Source of the DNA: Sinorhizobium sp. RAC02
GTDB taxonomy: Bacteria; Pseudomonadota; Alphaproteobacteria; Rhizobiales; Rhizobiaceae
Assembly (NCBI RefSeq): GCF_001713395.1
Contig: NZ_CP016450.1
Coordinates: 3,960,501 to 4,024,500, forward strand
Reading direction: 5' to 3'
DNA length: 64,000 nt
In this document: positions 51,452-59,600 of the stretch, in pieces
Layout of the letters: every line of letters starts with the position of its first letter
Numbering within the stretch: the first letter of the stretch is position 1
Made by a program: the position numbers and the translations under genes
Notes under the pieces: model-generated
What the model saw: the letters and a program-made list of their open reading frames with translations, nothing else
What the model was told of the DNA's origin: nothing
Database searches by the model: none

Positions 51452-51457
51452 AAGAAA

Positions 51458-51486
51458 AGTGTAATGTTGCGCTGCACAAGTGTCAA
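51458..51486 (-). promoter_or_regulatory. sigma-70-type promoter of the MmgR sRNA
   Basis: On the minus strand TTGACA (51486-51481), a 17-base spacer and TACACT (51463-51458). The spacing is ideal and puts transcription start near 51451, giving an RNA of about 80 bases, close to the known 77. Confidence 0.8.
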
Positions 51487-51626
51487 GCGCAACTGCGGAA
51501 TAAATTTGTGATCCGTTAAGCAATTTTCTTGCTCGCACACTTCTTCGCCTCGATGCGCATTGCGGTTCCGTTTTCCGGGCCGATGCAGTATGTCAATGGC
51601 ATCCACAGTCCCTCCGAGAGATCCCC

Positions 51627-52400
51627 ATGCTGCCTGATCGCGCCTTCTTCGACCGCCTTGCCGATGCTGCAAGGCAAGAAACCCTGCCGCGTTTCCGCGT
51701 TGGTGCCGATGTCGTCAACAAGGAGGCCTCCGGCTTCGATCCGGTGACGGAGGGCGACCGCGCGGCGGAAGCCGCAATCCGCGTGCTCATCGAGCAGCAT
51801 TTTCCCAACCATGGCATCCTCGGCGAAGAGCACGGTTCGGTTGGTCTTGACCGCGAATATATCTGGGTCATCGACCCGATCGACGGCACGCGCGCCTTCA
51901 TTTCCGGCGTGCCGGTCTGGGGGACGCTGATCGGGCTCTACCGCAACGGCGAGGCGATCATGGGCCTGATCGATCAGCCTTTCACGGGGGAGCGCTACTT
52001 CGCCGACGGCAAGGTCTCGCACTATTCCGGGCCGGATGGCACCAGGAAACTCTCGACGCGGCCGTGCAACAGCCTGTCGGATGCGATCATGTTCACCACC
52101 TCGCCGCATCTCTTCACCGATACGGCCAAGACCCGCTACGAGGCGGTGCAGGACAAGGTGCGGCTCTTCCGTTATGGCTGCGATTGCTACGCCTATGCGC
52201 TGCTCGCCGCCGGCCATATCGACCTCGTGGTCGAATGCGGACTGAAGCCCTATGACGTCGGCGGCCTCATTCCGGTCATCGAGCAGGCGGGCGGCATCAT
52301 CACCAATTGGGACGGCGGTCCGGCGGAAATGGGCGGCGAGATCATCGCGGCCGGCAGCCGCAAGGTCTATGACGAGGCAATGGCGCTTCTGAGAAGCTGA
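51627..52400 (+). CDS. hisN: inositol-monophosphatase-family phosphatase (histidinol-phosphatase HisN-type)
   Basis: 257 residues. Metal-site blocks: DPVTEGDRAAEAAIR, ILGEEHGS, WVIDPIDGTRAFISGVPVWG TLIGL and LKPYDVGGLIPVIEQAGGII. Loops match the HisN-type branch that dephosphorylates histidinol phosphate in Actinobacteria and alphaproteobacteria; SuhB-like inositol phosphatase activity is the alternative. It is preceded by the MmgR RNA on the opposite strand and converges with the hydrolase gene at 52407. Confidence 0.85.
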   Translation: MLPDRAFFDRLADAARQETLPRFRVGADVVNKEASGFDPVTEGDRAAEAAIRVLIEQHFPNHGILGEEHGSVGLDREYIWVIDPIDGTRAFISGVPVWGTLIGLYRNGEAIMGLIDQPFTGERYFADGKVSHYSGPDGTRKLSTRPCNSLSDAIMFTTSPHLFTDTAKTRYEAVQDKVRLFRYGCDCYAYALLAAGHIDLVVECGLKPYDVGGLIPVIEQAGGIITNWDGGPAEMGGEIIAAGSRKVYDEAMALLRS

Positions 52401-52406
52401 TTCAAC

Positions 52407-53369
52407 TCAGGCGCCGAGGCCGGTTTCCTCGGCGTCGCTTCCCGGAATGAAGGCCTCGATTGCGGCAAGCGCCTGCGCGCGGAACCGGTCGGCTTCCTGA
52501 AAGAGCTCATGGCGTGCGCCGTCGATCTCGATCAGGCGTGCGGCGCGGAAGATGCGTGCGAGATTGCCGATTGCCTTGCGCGGGACGAGGATGTCGGCCG
52601 TCGGGCACAGCAGCAGCGTGGGGATGCGGATGCGTGTCAGGTGGTCCTGATGCGTCACGCGGGCCATGGTCGCGATGGTCTCGTTCAGCCAGCGCGCGCT
52701 CGGCCAGCTGATCGAAAGCTCGGGATGTTCGGCGTAGATAGCGGCGTTGCGGGCAAAGCGGCGCGCGTCGGACGTCACGACGTTGTTGGCGAAATCGAAT
52801 GTCGGATCACCCTTGCGGAAGGTGTGGTTGCCAAGGCCGGTGAGCGAGGCGAGGCGCGCGATGATCGCGATCTTGCGCTGGCTCATCGATTGCCCGGCAA
52901 GCGCCACGAAGGGTGCGGCGAGAACCATGCGCTCGATGCGGTTCTCCAGCGCCGGCGCCTGCGAGAGTGCGACGAGCGCGCCGGTGGAATGCGCGACGAT
53001 GAAGAAGGGCAGGCGGGCGTCCGGCAGCACGATCTTTTCAAGGAAGAGCGAGAGGTCTGCCTCGTAATCGGCAAAGCGCGCGACATGGCCCGCCCGGCTG
53101 CCGGTGATGAGCCGGTCGGAACCGGCCTGGCCGCGCCAGTCGAATGTCGCGACCCAGAGGCCGCGGGCGGTGAGGTCGTTGATCGTCTCGAAATATTTCT
53201 CGATGCACTCGCTGCGACCCTGCAGCAGCACGACCGTGCCCTTCGCCTGGCGTTCCTTCGAGCGGAACACGGCATAGCGGATTTTCACGCCGCCGCGACC
53301 TTCCAGGAAACCCGCGACGTGGTTTTCCGGAACGGGATTGTCGGCGGTGGCGTGCAGGATGGAATCCAT
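52407..53369 (-). CDS. alpha/beta hydrolase, lysophospholipase/monoglyceride lipase-like
   Basis: 320 residues. The Hydrolase_4 (serine aminopeptidase S33) fold is seen with LLQGRSECIEKYFETINDL (oxyanion region), FDWRGQAGSDRL and the nucleophile elbow VAHSTGALVAL (G-less variant HSTG). LLLCPTADILVPRKAIG carries the acid and ARHELFQEADRFR the catalytic His. PldB-like enzymes hydrolyse lysophospholipids. No signal peptide, so cytoplasmic or peripheral. It converges with the hisN-type gene six bases away. Confidence 0.88.
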   Translation of the reverse strand: MDSILHATADNPVPENHVAGFLEGRGGVKIRYAVFRSKERQAKGTVVLLQGRSECIEKYFETINDLTARGLWVATFDWRGQAGSDRLITGSRAGHVARFADYEADLSLFLEKIVLPDARLPFFIVAHSTGALVALSQAPALENRIERMVLAAPFVALAGQSMSQRKIAIIARLASLTGLGNHTFRKGDPTFDFANNVVTSDARRFARNAAIYAEHPELSISWPSARWLNETIATMARVTHQDHLTRIRIPTLLLCPTADILVPRKAIGNLARIFRAARLIEIDGARHELFQEADRFRAQALAAIEAFIPGSDAEETGLGA

Positions 53370-53435
53370 CGGGCGATGAGGTCTCGGCAGGCGTCGATGA
53401 TTGATGGATAGGCGCTCGCCCTTGAGCCGTCAAAG

Positions 53436-53510
53436 AAAAAAGCCGGCTGCATGCGGCACGGGGGTACAACACATGCAGTCCGGCGCAATTTGACCGGGGA
53501 GGAAGGGACG
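53436..53510 (-). ncRNA. possible sRNA end: orphan terminator and CUUCCUCCCC motif
   Basis: On the minus strand, a 12-bp stem with one bulged base (53472-53484 with 53442-53453), 18-base loop and six U. It stands about 165 bp from the end of the nearest upstream gene. Just before it is UUCCUCCCC (complement of 53496-53504), an anti-Shine-Dalgarno-like single strand as in alphaproteobacterial sRNAs. No promoter was placed. It could instead terminate the GNAT gene transcript. Confidence 0.4.
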
Positions 53511-53650
53511 TTACACCCCAGTCGTCGAAAGTTTTCGCTTCCGATGCTGCGGTTTTAGCAAGGGCAAGCTGAACGCTGTCCGAAGCCATCGTTCATCCGG
53601 CGTTCATCCGTAAAGAATTCGGGACGATCGCTGCCAAGGTGGGGGAGCGG

Positions 53651-54184
53651 TTAACCGCCGACCCATTGCTCGCGCGTCACCTCGTACCAAACCTCGCCGT
53701 GCTCGCTGCCGGGAATGGGGTCGGGCCAGTCGACGGAGACCGTGCGTGCGTGGTGCATGCCGATCTTTTCCATGACGCGGCGCGACGCCTGGTTTACCGC
53801 CATCGTGGTCGCGACGACCTTCTCGTATCCACCATTCCTGAATCCCCAGTCGACAAGTGCAGAAGCCCCTTCCGAGGCCAATCCCTGACCCCAATCCGCC
53901 CTATGCAGGCGGTAGCCGAGTTCGGCGAGGGTCTCGTTTTCCGGCCACAGGCAAAACCAGCCGACGAACGCGTCGTTCGTGGTGCGGCGCGCCGCCCAGA
54001 CATAGGGCTCCGTTCCCCTCGGCATAAGGAACGTTGCGTTCGGATCGATCTCCTGGTGGTTTACGGCGTGTCCACCGTTGAGAAAGCGCATCACCTCCGG
54101 ATCGAGTTCAAGCGCCATGAAGTCAGTGCGGTCACGCGGGCAGCAGGGACTGAGCGTCAACTGCGTCGTCTGCAAAACAGTCAT
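53651..54184 (-). CDS. GNAT acetyltransferase (RimJ/RimL type)
   Basis: 177 residues from the ATG at 54184, with GGAGGG upstream; a longer frame exists but lacks a ribosome site. The RimJ/L-type layout is seen: LSPCCPRDRTDFMALELDPE at the start, VGWFCLWPENETLAELGYRL, the acetyl-CoA loop RADWGQGLASEGASALVDWG and VNQASRRVMEKIGMHHARTV. The closest relatives acetylate ribosomal protein N-termini or small-molecule amines. Substrate unknown. Confidence 0.85.
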   Translation of the reverse strand: MTVLQTTQLTLSPCCPRDRTDFMALELDPEVMRFLNGGHAVNHQEIDPNATFLMPRGTEPYVWAARRTTNDAFVGWFCLWPENETLAELGYRLHRADWGQGLASEGASALVDWGFRNGGYEKVVATTMAVNQASRRVMEKIGMHHARTVSVDWPDPIPGSEHGEVWYEVTREQWVGG

Positions 54185-54242
54185 TTTCGAGCATCCCTCC
54201 GTCGCACGGCAAATATGTTCTGATTCGCCCGTTGTTTGCCCC

Positions 54243-54271
54243 CTTGAACAGCGAAAACGGCATTCCCATCT
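54243..54271 (+). promoter_or_regulatory. RpoH (sigma-32)-type promoter of hsp20
   Basis: CTTG (54243-54246), 18-base spacer, CCCATCT (54265-54271). This agrees with the alphaproteobacterial sigma-32 pattern CTTG-N17/18-CYTATNT except at one position. It predicts a start near 54278 and a 5' leader of about 130 bases, enough for a ROSE element. Confidence 0.7.
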
Positions 54272-54330
54272 CATCCTCACGGGCGCCGAAAGGGTCCGTC
54301 GAGGTCTTCGTCGCCAAAAAGGGTCGGGGA

Positions 54331-54409
54331 CCGGTTAACCGGGCTGCACCTTCGGAAATCAGGGGCAGCCTTCAGAAAGATCGCAACCGTTGCTCTGAAG
54401 GAGGACACC
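54331..54409 (+). promoter_or_regulatory. ROSE-like RNA thermometer
   Basis: The leader ends GTTGCTC-TGAA-GGAGGACACC-ATG. The strand GUUGCUC (54389-54395) can pair with GAGGAC (54401-54406) across a short loop, with one G-G mismatch and a bulged U, the hallmark of ROSE elements that melt on heating. Upstream helices are GGCUGC/GCAGCC (54342-54347 with 54365-54370) and an alternative CCUUCAGA/UCUGAAGG pair that also covers the ribosome site. Preceding a small heat-shock gene is the classic location. Confidence 0.85.
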
Positions 54410-54871
54410 ATGCGTCACGTCGATTTCTCCCCCCTCTACCGTTCCACCGTTGGTTTCGACCGTCTCTTCACCATGCTCGACAGCCTCGGCCAGCCCGAGC
54501 AGGCCCCGAGCTATCCGCCCTACAACATCGAACGCACCGGTGAGACCACCTACCGTATCACCATGGCGGTTGCCGGTTTCGACGAAAGCGAACTGTCGAT
54601 CGAAGCGCGCGAACATGCGCTGACCGTCAAGGGCGAGAAGAAGGATGATGCGGCCGAGGAAACCCAGTTTCTTTACCGCGGCATTGCCAAACGCGCCTTC
54701 GAGCGCCGCTTCCAACTCGCCGATCACGTGGAAGTGCGCGCCGCTTCGCTGAAGAACGGCCTTCTCCACATCGATCTCCTGCGCGAAATCCCGGAAGCCG
54801 CCAAGCCGCGCCGTATCGAGATTGCAGCCGTCAACCGCGAAGCCAAGCAGATCGAAGCGCAGACCAGCTAA
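54410..54871 (+). CDS. hsp20: small heat-shock protein, Hsp20/IbpA type
   Basis: 153 residues. The alpha-crystallin domain runs about 35-135: YNIERTGETTYRITMAVAGF DESELSIE at its start and FLYRGIAKRAFERRFQLADH, then ASLKNGLLHIDLLREIPEAA with the GLL/I strand. The N-terminus LYRSTVGFDRLFTMLDSL is IbpA-like. ATP-independent holdase that binds unfolding proteins. Control by RpoH and a ROSE element is supported by the upstream sequence. A strong terminator follows. Confidence 0.95.
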   Translation: MRHVDFSPLYRSTVGFDRLFTMLDSLGQPEQAPSYPPYNIERTGETTYRITMAVAGFDESELSIEAREHALTVKGEKKDDAAEETQFLYRGIAKRAFERRFQLADHVEVRAASLKNGLLHIDLLREIPEAAKPRRIEIAAVNREAKQIEAQTS

Positions 54872-54898
54872 TCTCTGCTTCGTTCGGGAATGAAGAAG

Positions 54899-54926
54899 GG
54901 CGGTGCCGCAGGGCGCCGCCTTTTTT
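54899..54926 (+). terminator. hsp20 terminator
   Basis: GGCGGTGCC (54899-54907) pairs with GGCGCCGCC (54912-54920) with one T-G wobble, loop of four, then six T. Confidence 0.9.
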
Positions 54927-54970
54927 GTTGTCGGTCTTCTTGGTGTGCAAGGCGATCCCCCGCCCACCAC

Positions 54971-55044
54971 GTCATCCTCGGGCTTGACCCGAGGATCCAT
55001 CGACGTCTTCGAAGGTGGATGGTCGGGTCAAGCCCGACCATGAC
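54971..55044. repeat. paired palindromic repetitive element
   Basis: Two 29-base units in opposite orientation (54971-54999 and 55016-55044). Each is itself a hairpin: CCTCGGG-CTTGA-CCCGAGG and GGTCGGG-TCAAG-CCCGACC. They share ends GTCAT/TGGA and the CGGGTCAAGCCCG core and differ by compensatory changes in the outer stem. This matches a common intergenic repeat of alphaproteobacterial genomes. It lies between the hsp20 terminator and the threonine aldolase stop. Confidence 0.8.
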
Positions 55045-55072
55045 GGAGGAGAGGGCGCGGACTTTTTGTGTC

Positions 55073-56119
55073 TCAAAGTGCCGAGAGAAAATTGTCGACA
55101 TCCGCTTCGGTGGTGGCGAAGCTGGTGACGAGGCGGATCAGGGTCTCGTCGTCGCGCATGGTCGCCTTCACGTCCGGGCCGGCCGGCCAGTCGTAGAAGA
55201 CGGCGCCCTTGTCCTGCAAAGCCTTCATCGCGTCGTTGCGGATGATGGCGAACAGTTCGTTCGAACCGGTCGGCCAGGCGAGGCGGGCCTTGTCGGACGT
55301 GGCGAAGCCGGCCGCGAGGCGGGCGGCCATGCCGTTGGAGTGGCGGGCGAGGGTGAGCCACAGGCCATCGCGGAAATAGGCGTCGAACTGCGCGGCGATG
55401 AAGCGGGATTTTGAGAAGAGCTGGGCCGAGCGCTTGCGCAGGAAATGCATCTGCTGCGCCTTGCCCGGATCGAAGAGCACCAGGGCTTCCGCGCACCAGC
55501 AGCCGTTCTTCGTGCCGCCGAAGGACAGGATGTCGACGCCGCGTTTCCAGGTCATGTCTGCCGGTGTCGTGCCGAGATGAGTAAGCGCGTTGGCGAAACG
55601 CGCGCCGTCCATGTGCAGCGGCAGGTTGGCCTTCTTCGTGACGCCGGAGAGGGCGGCGATTTCGTCCAGCGTATAGGCGGTGCCGGCTTCCGTCGCCTGC
55701 GTTATGGTGACGGCCATCGGCTGTCCGCCATGCACGAAATCCGGCGGGAAGCGGCCGATCGCGGCTGCGAGCGCCTGCGGCGACAGCTTGCCCGCCTGGC
55801 CGTCGATCGGCACGAGCTTGGCGCCGGTCGCGAAGAATTCCGGGGCGTTGCATTCGTCGACATTCACATGGGCTTCGCGGTGGCAGAAAACTTGCCCGCC
55901 GGGACGGTTGAAGCTCGCGAGCGCCAGCGAATTCGCCGCCGTGCCGGTGCCGACGAAGAACACCGCGACGTCGCGCTCGAAAATTTCGGAAAACGTCTTT
56001 TCCACACGCTTGTCGAGATCACTGGTACCATAGGCGGAGGCAAAGCCGCCGGCCGCATCGACCAGGCTCTTTGCGATGTCGGGATGGGCGCCTGCCCAGT
56101 TGTCGGAAGCGAAAAACAT
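55073..56119 (-). CDS. ltaE: low-specificity L-threonine aldolase
   Basis: 348 residues; PLP-dependent beta-eliminating-lyase fold, cleaving L-threonine or allo-threonine to glycine and acetaldehyde. Seen: MFFASDNWAGAHPDIAKSLV at the start, CHREAHVNVDECNAPEF, LPLHMDGARFANALTH (PLP ring Asp), and the Schiff-base Lys in VDILSFGGTKNGCWCAEALV. The family is common beside glycine metabolism genes, but no direct partner is adjacent here. The start codon has only a weak GGAAA site. Confidence 0.88.
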   Translation of the reverse strand: MFFASDNWAGAHPDIAKSLVDAAGGFASAYGTSDLDKRVEKTFSEIFERDVAVFFVGTGTAANSLALASFNRPGGQVFCHREAHVNVDECNAPEFFATGAKLVPIDGQAGKLSPQALAAAIGRFPPDFVHGGQPMAVTITQATEAGTAYTLDEIAALSGVTKKANLPLHMDGARFANALTHLGTTPADMTWKRGVDILSFGGTKNGCWCAEALVLFDPGKAQQMHFLRKRSAQLFSKSRFIAAQFDAYFRDGLWLTLARHSNGMAARLAAGFATSDKARLAWPTGSNELFAIIRNDAMKALQDKGAVFYDWPAGPDVKATMRDDETLIRLVTSFATTEADVDNFLSAL

Positions 56120-56359
56120 GCGGTTTCCAATGCGAAAATGGGTCTTCGAGGGACCATAATGGAGAAATGATGGCGATCAATCGCCGGAATCGGCAGAAAG
56201 CGCCATCCTCCCGAAGAATGAAAGGAACGGAAACAAAACGTCGAAGTGTCGTAATTTAATTTCAAGCCTTCGACGGTGCGGGCAATTTTTCTTCATGACA
56301 TGGTGATTATTTGGCATGATGGCCTTGCAGGGCTGGGGTGTTTCTGGCATAGAACACAT
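56120..56359. other. divergent promoter region of the threonine aldolase gene
   Basis: This non-coding stretch is AT-richer than the flanks. It holds the upstream region of the threonine aldolase gene and the distal upstream region of gltB. I saw no small gene. Confidence 0.4.
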
Positions 56360-56388
56360 GAAATAGGACAGTGTTGCTGTCCTATTTC
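56360..56388. promoter_or_regulatory. 12-bp perfect inverted repeat upstream of gltB
   Basis: GAAATAGGACAG (56360-56371), spacer TGTTG, CTGTCCTATTTC (56377-56388). No T-run follows on either strand, so this is more likely a protein operator than a terminator. It sits about 260 bp before gltB. The regulator is not identified. Confidence 0.5.
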
Positions 56389-56647
56389 GGTCAAGAGACC
56401 GAGCAGGCGCCTCCCGCGACCGCGAGAGAGTGCCGCACACGGCGCCGGGTGATGGAGAGGTTCTCTCCTGAAAAGCCCGCCGCCTTGACGGTTCCGATGA
56501 CATGTCTGGTCGGCCGTCGTCTTTTTACGGTCGGATCAGGTCCATACAAGAGACGCTCGCGTGGCCGTACTTGCGACAAGGCAAACGGCTGCCACGTGGG
56601 CGAAAACGGTTGCCCGCACGATGCCGGGCCTAGAAGGAGGGACGACG
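56389..56647 (+). other. leader region of gltB
   Basis: Contains a short GGAGAG-GTT-CTCTCC hairpin (near 56455-56470) and ends in AAGAAGGAGGG, a strong ribosome site. Long reading frames here lack coding character. I could not match a known riboswitch. Confidence 0.4.
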
Positions 56648-59600
56648 ATGACGGACATGACGCCATCAAACGGGTTTAGGCAGAACCGGACGCAGATTAC
56701 TGCGACGGACGCCAAAACGCGTCCCTCCACGACAGGCATGCCGAAACGACAGGGCCTTTATGATCCGCGCAACGAACACGATGCCTGCGGCGTCGGCTTC
56801 GTCGCGCACCTGAAGGGCCAGAAGTCGCACCAGATCGTCAAGGACGGGCTCTTCATGCTCGAAAACCTGACGCATCGTGGCGCTGTCGGCGCCGATCCGC
56901 TGATGGGTGACGGTGCCGGCATCCTCGTGCAGATCCCGGACCGCTTCTTCCGCGAGGAGATGGCGATACAGGGCATCACCCTGCCGAAGGCCGGCGAATA
57001 TGCCGTCGGCCATATCTTCATGCCGCAGGACGAAAAGCTCGTCGATTATTTCAAGAAGGTCATCGGCGACGTCATTGCCGAGGAGGGCCAGGTCCTCATC
57101 GGCTTCCGCGACGTGCCGGTCGACAATGCCTCGCTCTCGAAGGCGCCGGAAATCGCCGCCACCGAGCCGCGCCATGTCCAGGTGTTTGTTGGCGCCGGCC
57201 GCGAAGCCGCGACCAATGCGGAATTCGAGCGTCGCCTCTTCACCCTGCGCAAGGTGATCTCCAACCGCATCTATGACGAATACGAGGGCGAGGAGAGCAA
57301 CTTCTACCCGGTCTCGCTGTCCTCGACGACGATCGTCTACAAGGGCATGTTCCTCGCCTATCAGGTGGGTGCCTACTACAAGGACCTGGCCGACCCGCGC
57401 TTCGAATCGGCCGTCGCCCTCGTGCACCAGCGCTTTTCCACCAACACCTTCCCGTCTTGGAAGCTGGCGCACCCCTACCGCATGGTCGCCCACAACGGCG
57501 AAATCAACACGCTGCGCGGCAACGTCAACTGGATGGCGGCCCGCCAGGCCTCCGTGTCCTCACCGCTCTTCGGCGACGACATCACCAAGCTCTGGCCGAT
57601 CTCCTATGAGGGCCAGTCGGACACCGCCTGTTTTGATAACGCGCTCGAGTTCCTCGTGCGCGGCGGTTACTCCATGGCCCATGCGGCGATGATGCTGATC
57701 CCGGAAGCCTGGTCCGGCAACCAGCTGATGAGCCCCGAGCGCAAGGCGTTCTACGAGTACCACGCGGCCCTGATGGAGCCGTGGGACGGCCCGGCCGCCG
57801 TCGCCTTCACGGATGGCCGGCAGGTCGGCGCGATGCTCGACCGCAACGGCCTGCGCCCGGCCCGCTATCTCGTGACCGATGACGATCGCGTCATCCTCGC
57901 CTCCGAAGCCGGTACGCTGCCGGTCAAGGAAGAGAGCATCATCAAGAAGTGGCGTCTCCAGCCGGGCAAGATGCTGCTCATCGACATGGAAGAGGGCCGC
58001 GTCATCTCCGACGACGAGGTGAAGTCTGCGCTCGCCTCCAAGCATCCCTACCGCGACTGGCTGGGCAACACCCAGATCATCCTGGAAGAACTCGGCCCGG
58101 TCGAACCGCGGGCGTTGCGCCGCGACGTGTCGCTGCGCGATCGCCAGCAGGCCTTCGGCTACACCCAGGAGGACACCAGGCTGTTGATGTCGCCGATGGC
58201 GACGACGGGGCAGGAGGCGATCGGCTCCATGGGTACGGACACGCCGATCTCGGCCATGTCCGACAAGACCAAGCTGCTCTACACCTATTTCAAGCAGAAC
58301 TTCGCGCAGGTGACGAACCCGCCCATCGACCCGATCCGCGAGGAACTGGTCATGAGCCTCGTCTCCTTCATCGGGCCGCGTCCGAACATTCTCGACCATG
58401 GCGGTGCGGCGAAGGCCAAGCGCATGGAAGTGCGCCAGCCGATCCTCACCAACGGCGATCTCGAAAAGATCCGCTCCATCGGCCATGTCGAGGACCTGTT
58501 CGACACCAAGACGCTGGACTTCACCTATGACGTCTCGCGCGGCGCCGAAAGCATGCCGGAAATGCTCACCCGGCTGTGTGAACGCGCCGAGCATGCGGTC
58601 AACGGCGGCTACAACATCATCGTGCTCTCCGACCGCCAGATCGGGCCGGACCGCGTGGCGATCCCGGCGCTGCTGGCGACCGCCGCCGTGCACCACCACC
58701 TGATCCGCAAGGGCCTGCGCACCTCGGTCGGCCTCGTCGTTGAAACCGGCGAACCGCGCGAGGTCCATCATTTCTGCCTTCTCGCCGGTTATGGCGCGGA
58801 AGCGATCAACCCGTATCTCGCCTTCGACACGCTCACCGACATGCACAAGCGCGGCGAGTTCCCGAAGGAGGTCGACGGGGAAGAGATCGTCTACCGCTAC
58901 ATCAAGGCGATCGGGAAGGGTATCCTGAAGGTCATGTCCAAGATGGGCATCTCGACCTACCAGTCCTATTGCGGCGCGCAGATTTTTGACGCCATCGGCC
59001 TGTCGTCCGAGCTGGTCGACAAGTATTTCTTCGGCACGGCGACGACCATCGAGGGCATCGGCCTTGAACAGATCGCCACGGAGACCTTCAATCGCCACAA
59101 GGCCGCCTTCGGTCGCGATCCGCTGCTCGCCAACACGCTCGATATCGGCGGCGAATATGCCTATCGCATGCGCGGTGAAGATCATGCCTGGACGCCGGAT
59201 GTCATCGCCTCGCTGCAACATGCGGTGCGTGGCAATGCGGCCGACCGTTACAAGGAATTCGCCGAACTGGTGAACGCCTCGTCGCTGCGTATGAACACGA
59301 TCCGCGGCCTCTTCGCCATCAAGGGCGCCGAGGCTGCCGGCCGCAAGCCGATCTCCATCGACGAGGTCGAATCGGCGGCGGACATCGTCAAGCGCTTCTC
59401 GACGGGCGCCATGTCCTTCGGATCGATTTCCCGCGAAGCGCATACGACGCTTGCCGTCGCCATGAACCGGATCGGCGGCAAGTCGAACACCGGCGAGGGC
59501 GGCGAGGAAGCCGACCGCTATCTGCCGCGGCCGGACGGTTCCGCCAACCCCGAGCGTTCGGCGATCAAGCAGGTCGCATCCGGCCGCTTCGGCGTGACGA

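Noticed and set aside
54971..55044. CRISPR-like repeat pair
   Set aside because: Only two inverted units, each self-complementary, with no spacer series or cas genes. They fit a REP-type element.
56440..56480. Glycine riboswitch before gltB
   Set aside because: The GGAGAG/CTCTCC hairpin is present but the conserved glycine-aptamer core sequences are not.
56371..56679. 102-residue ORF overlapping the gltB start
   Set aside because: No ribosome site or domain, Arg-rich shadow composition, and it overlaps the palindrome and the gltB ribosome site.
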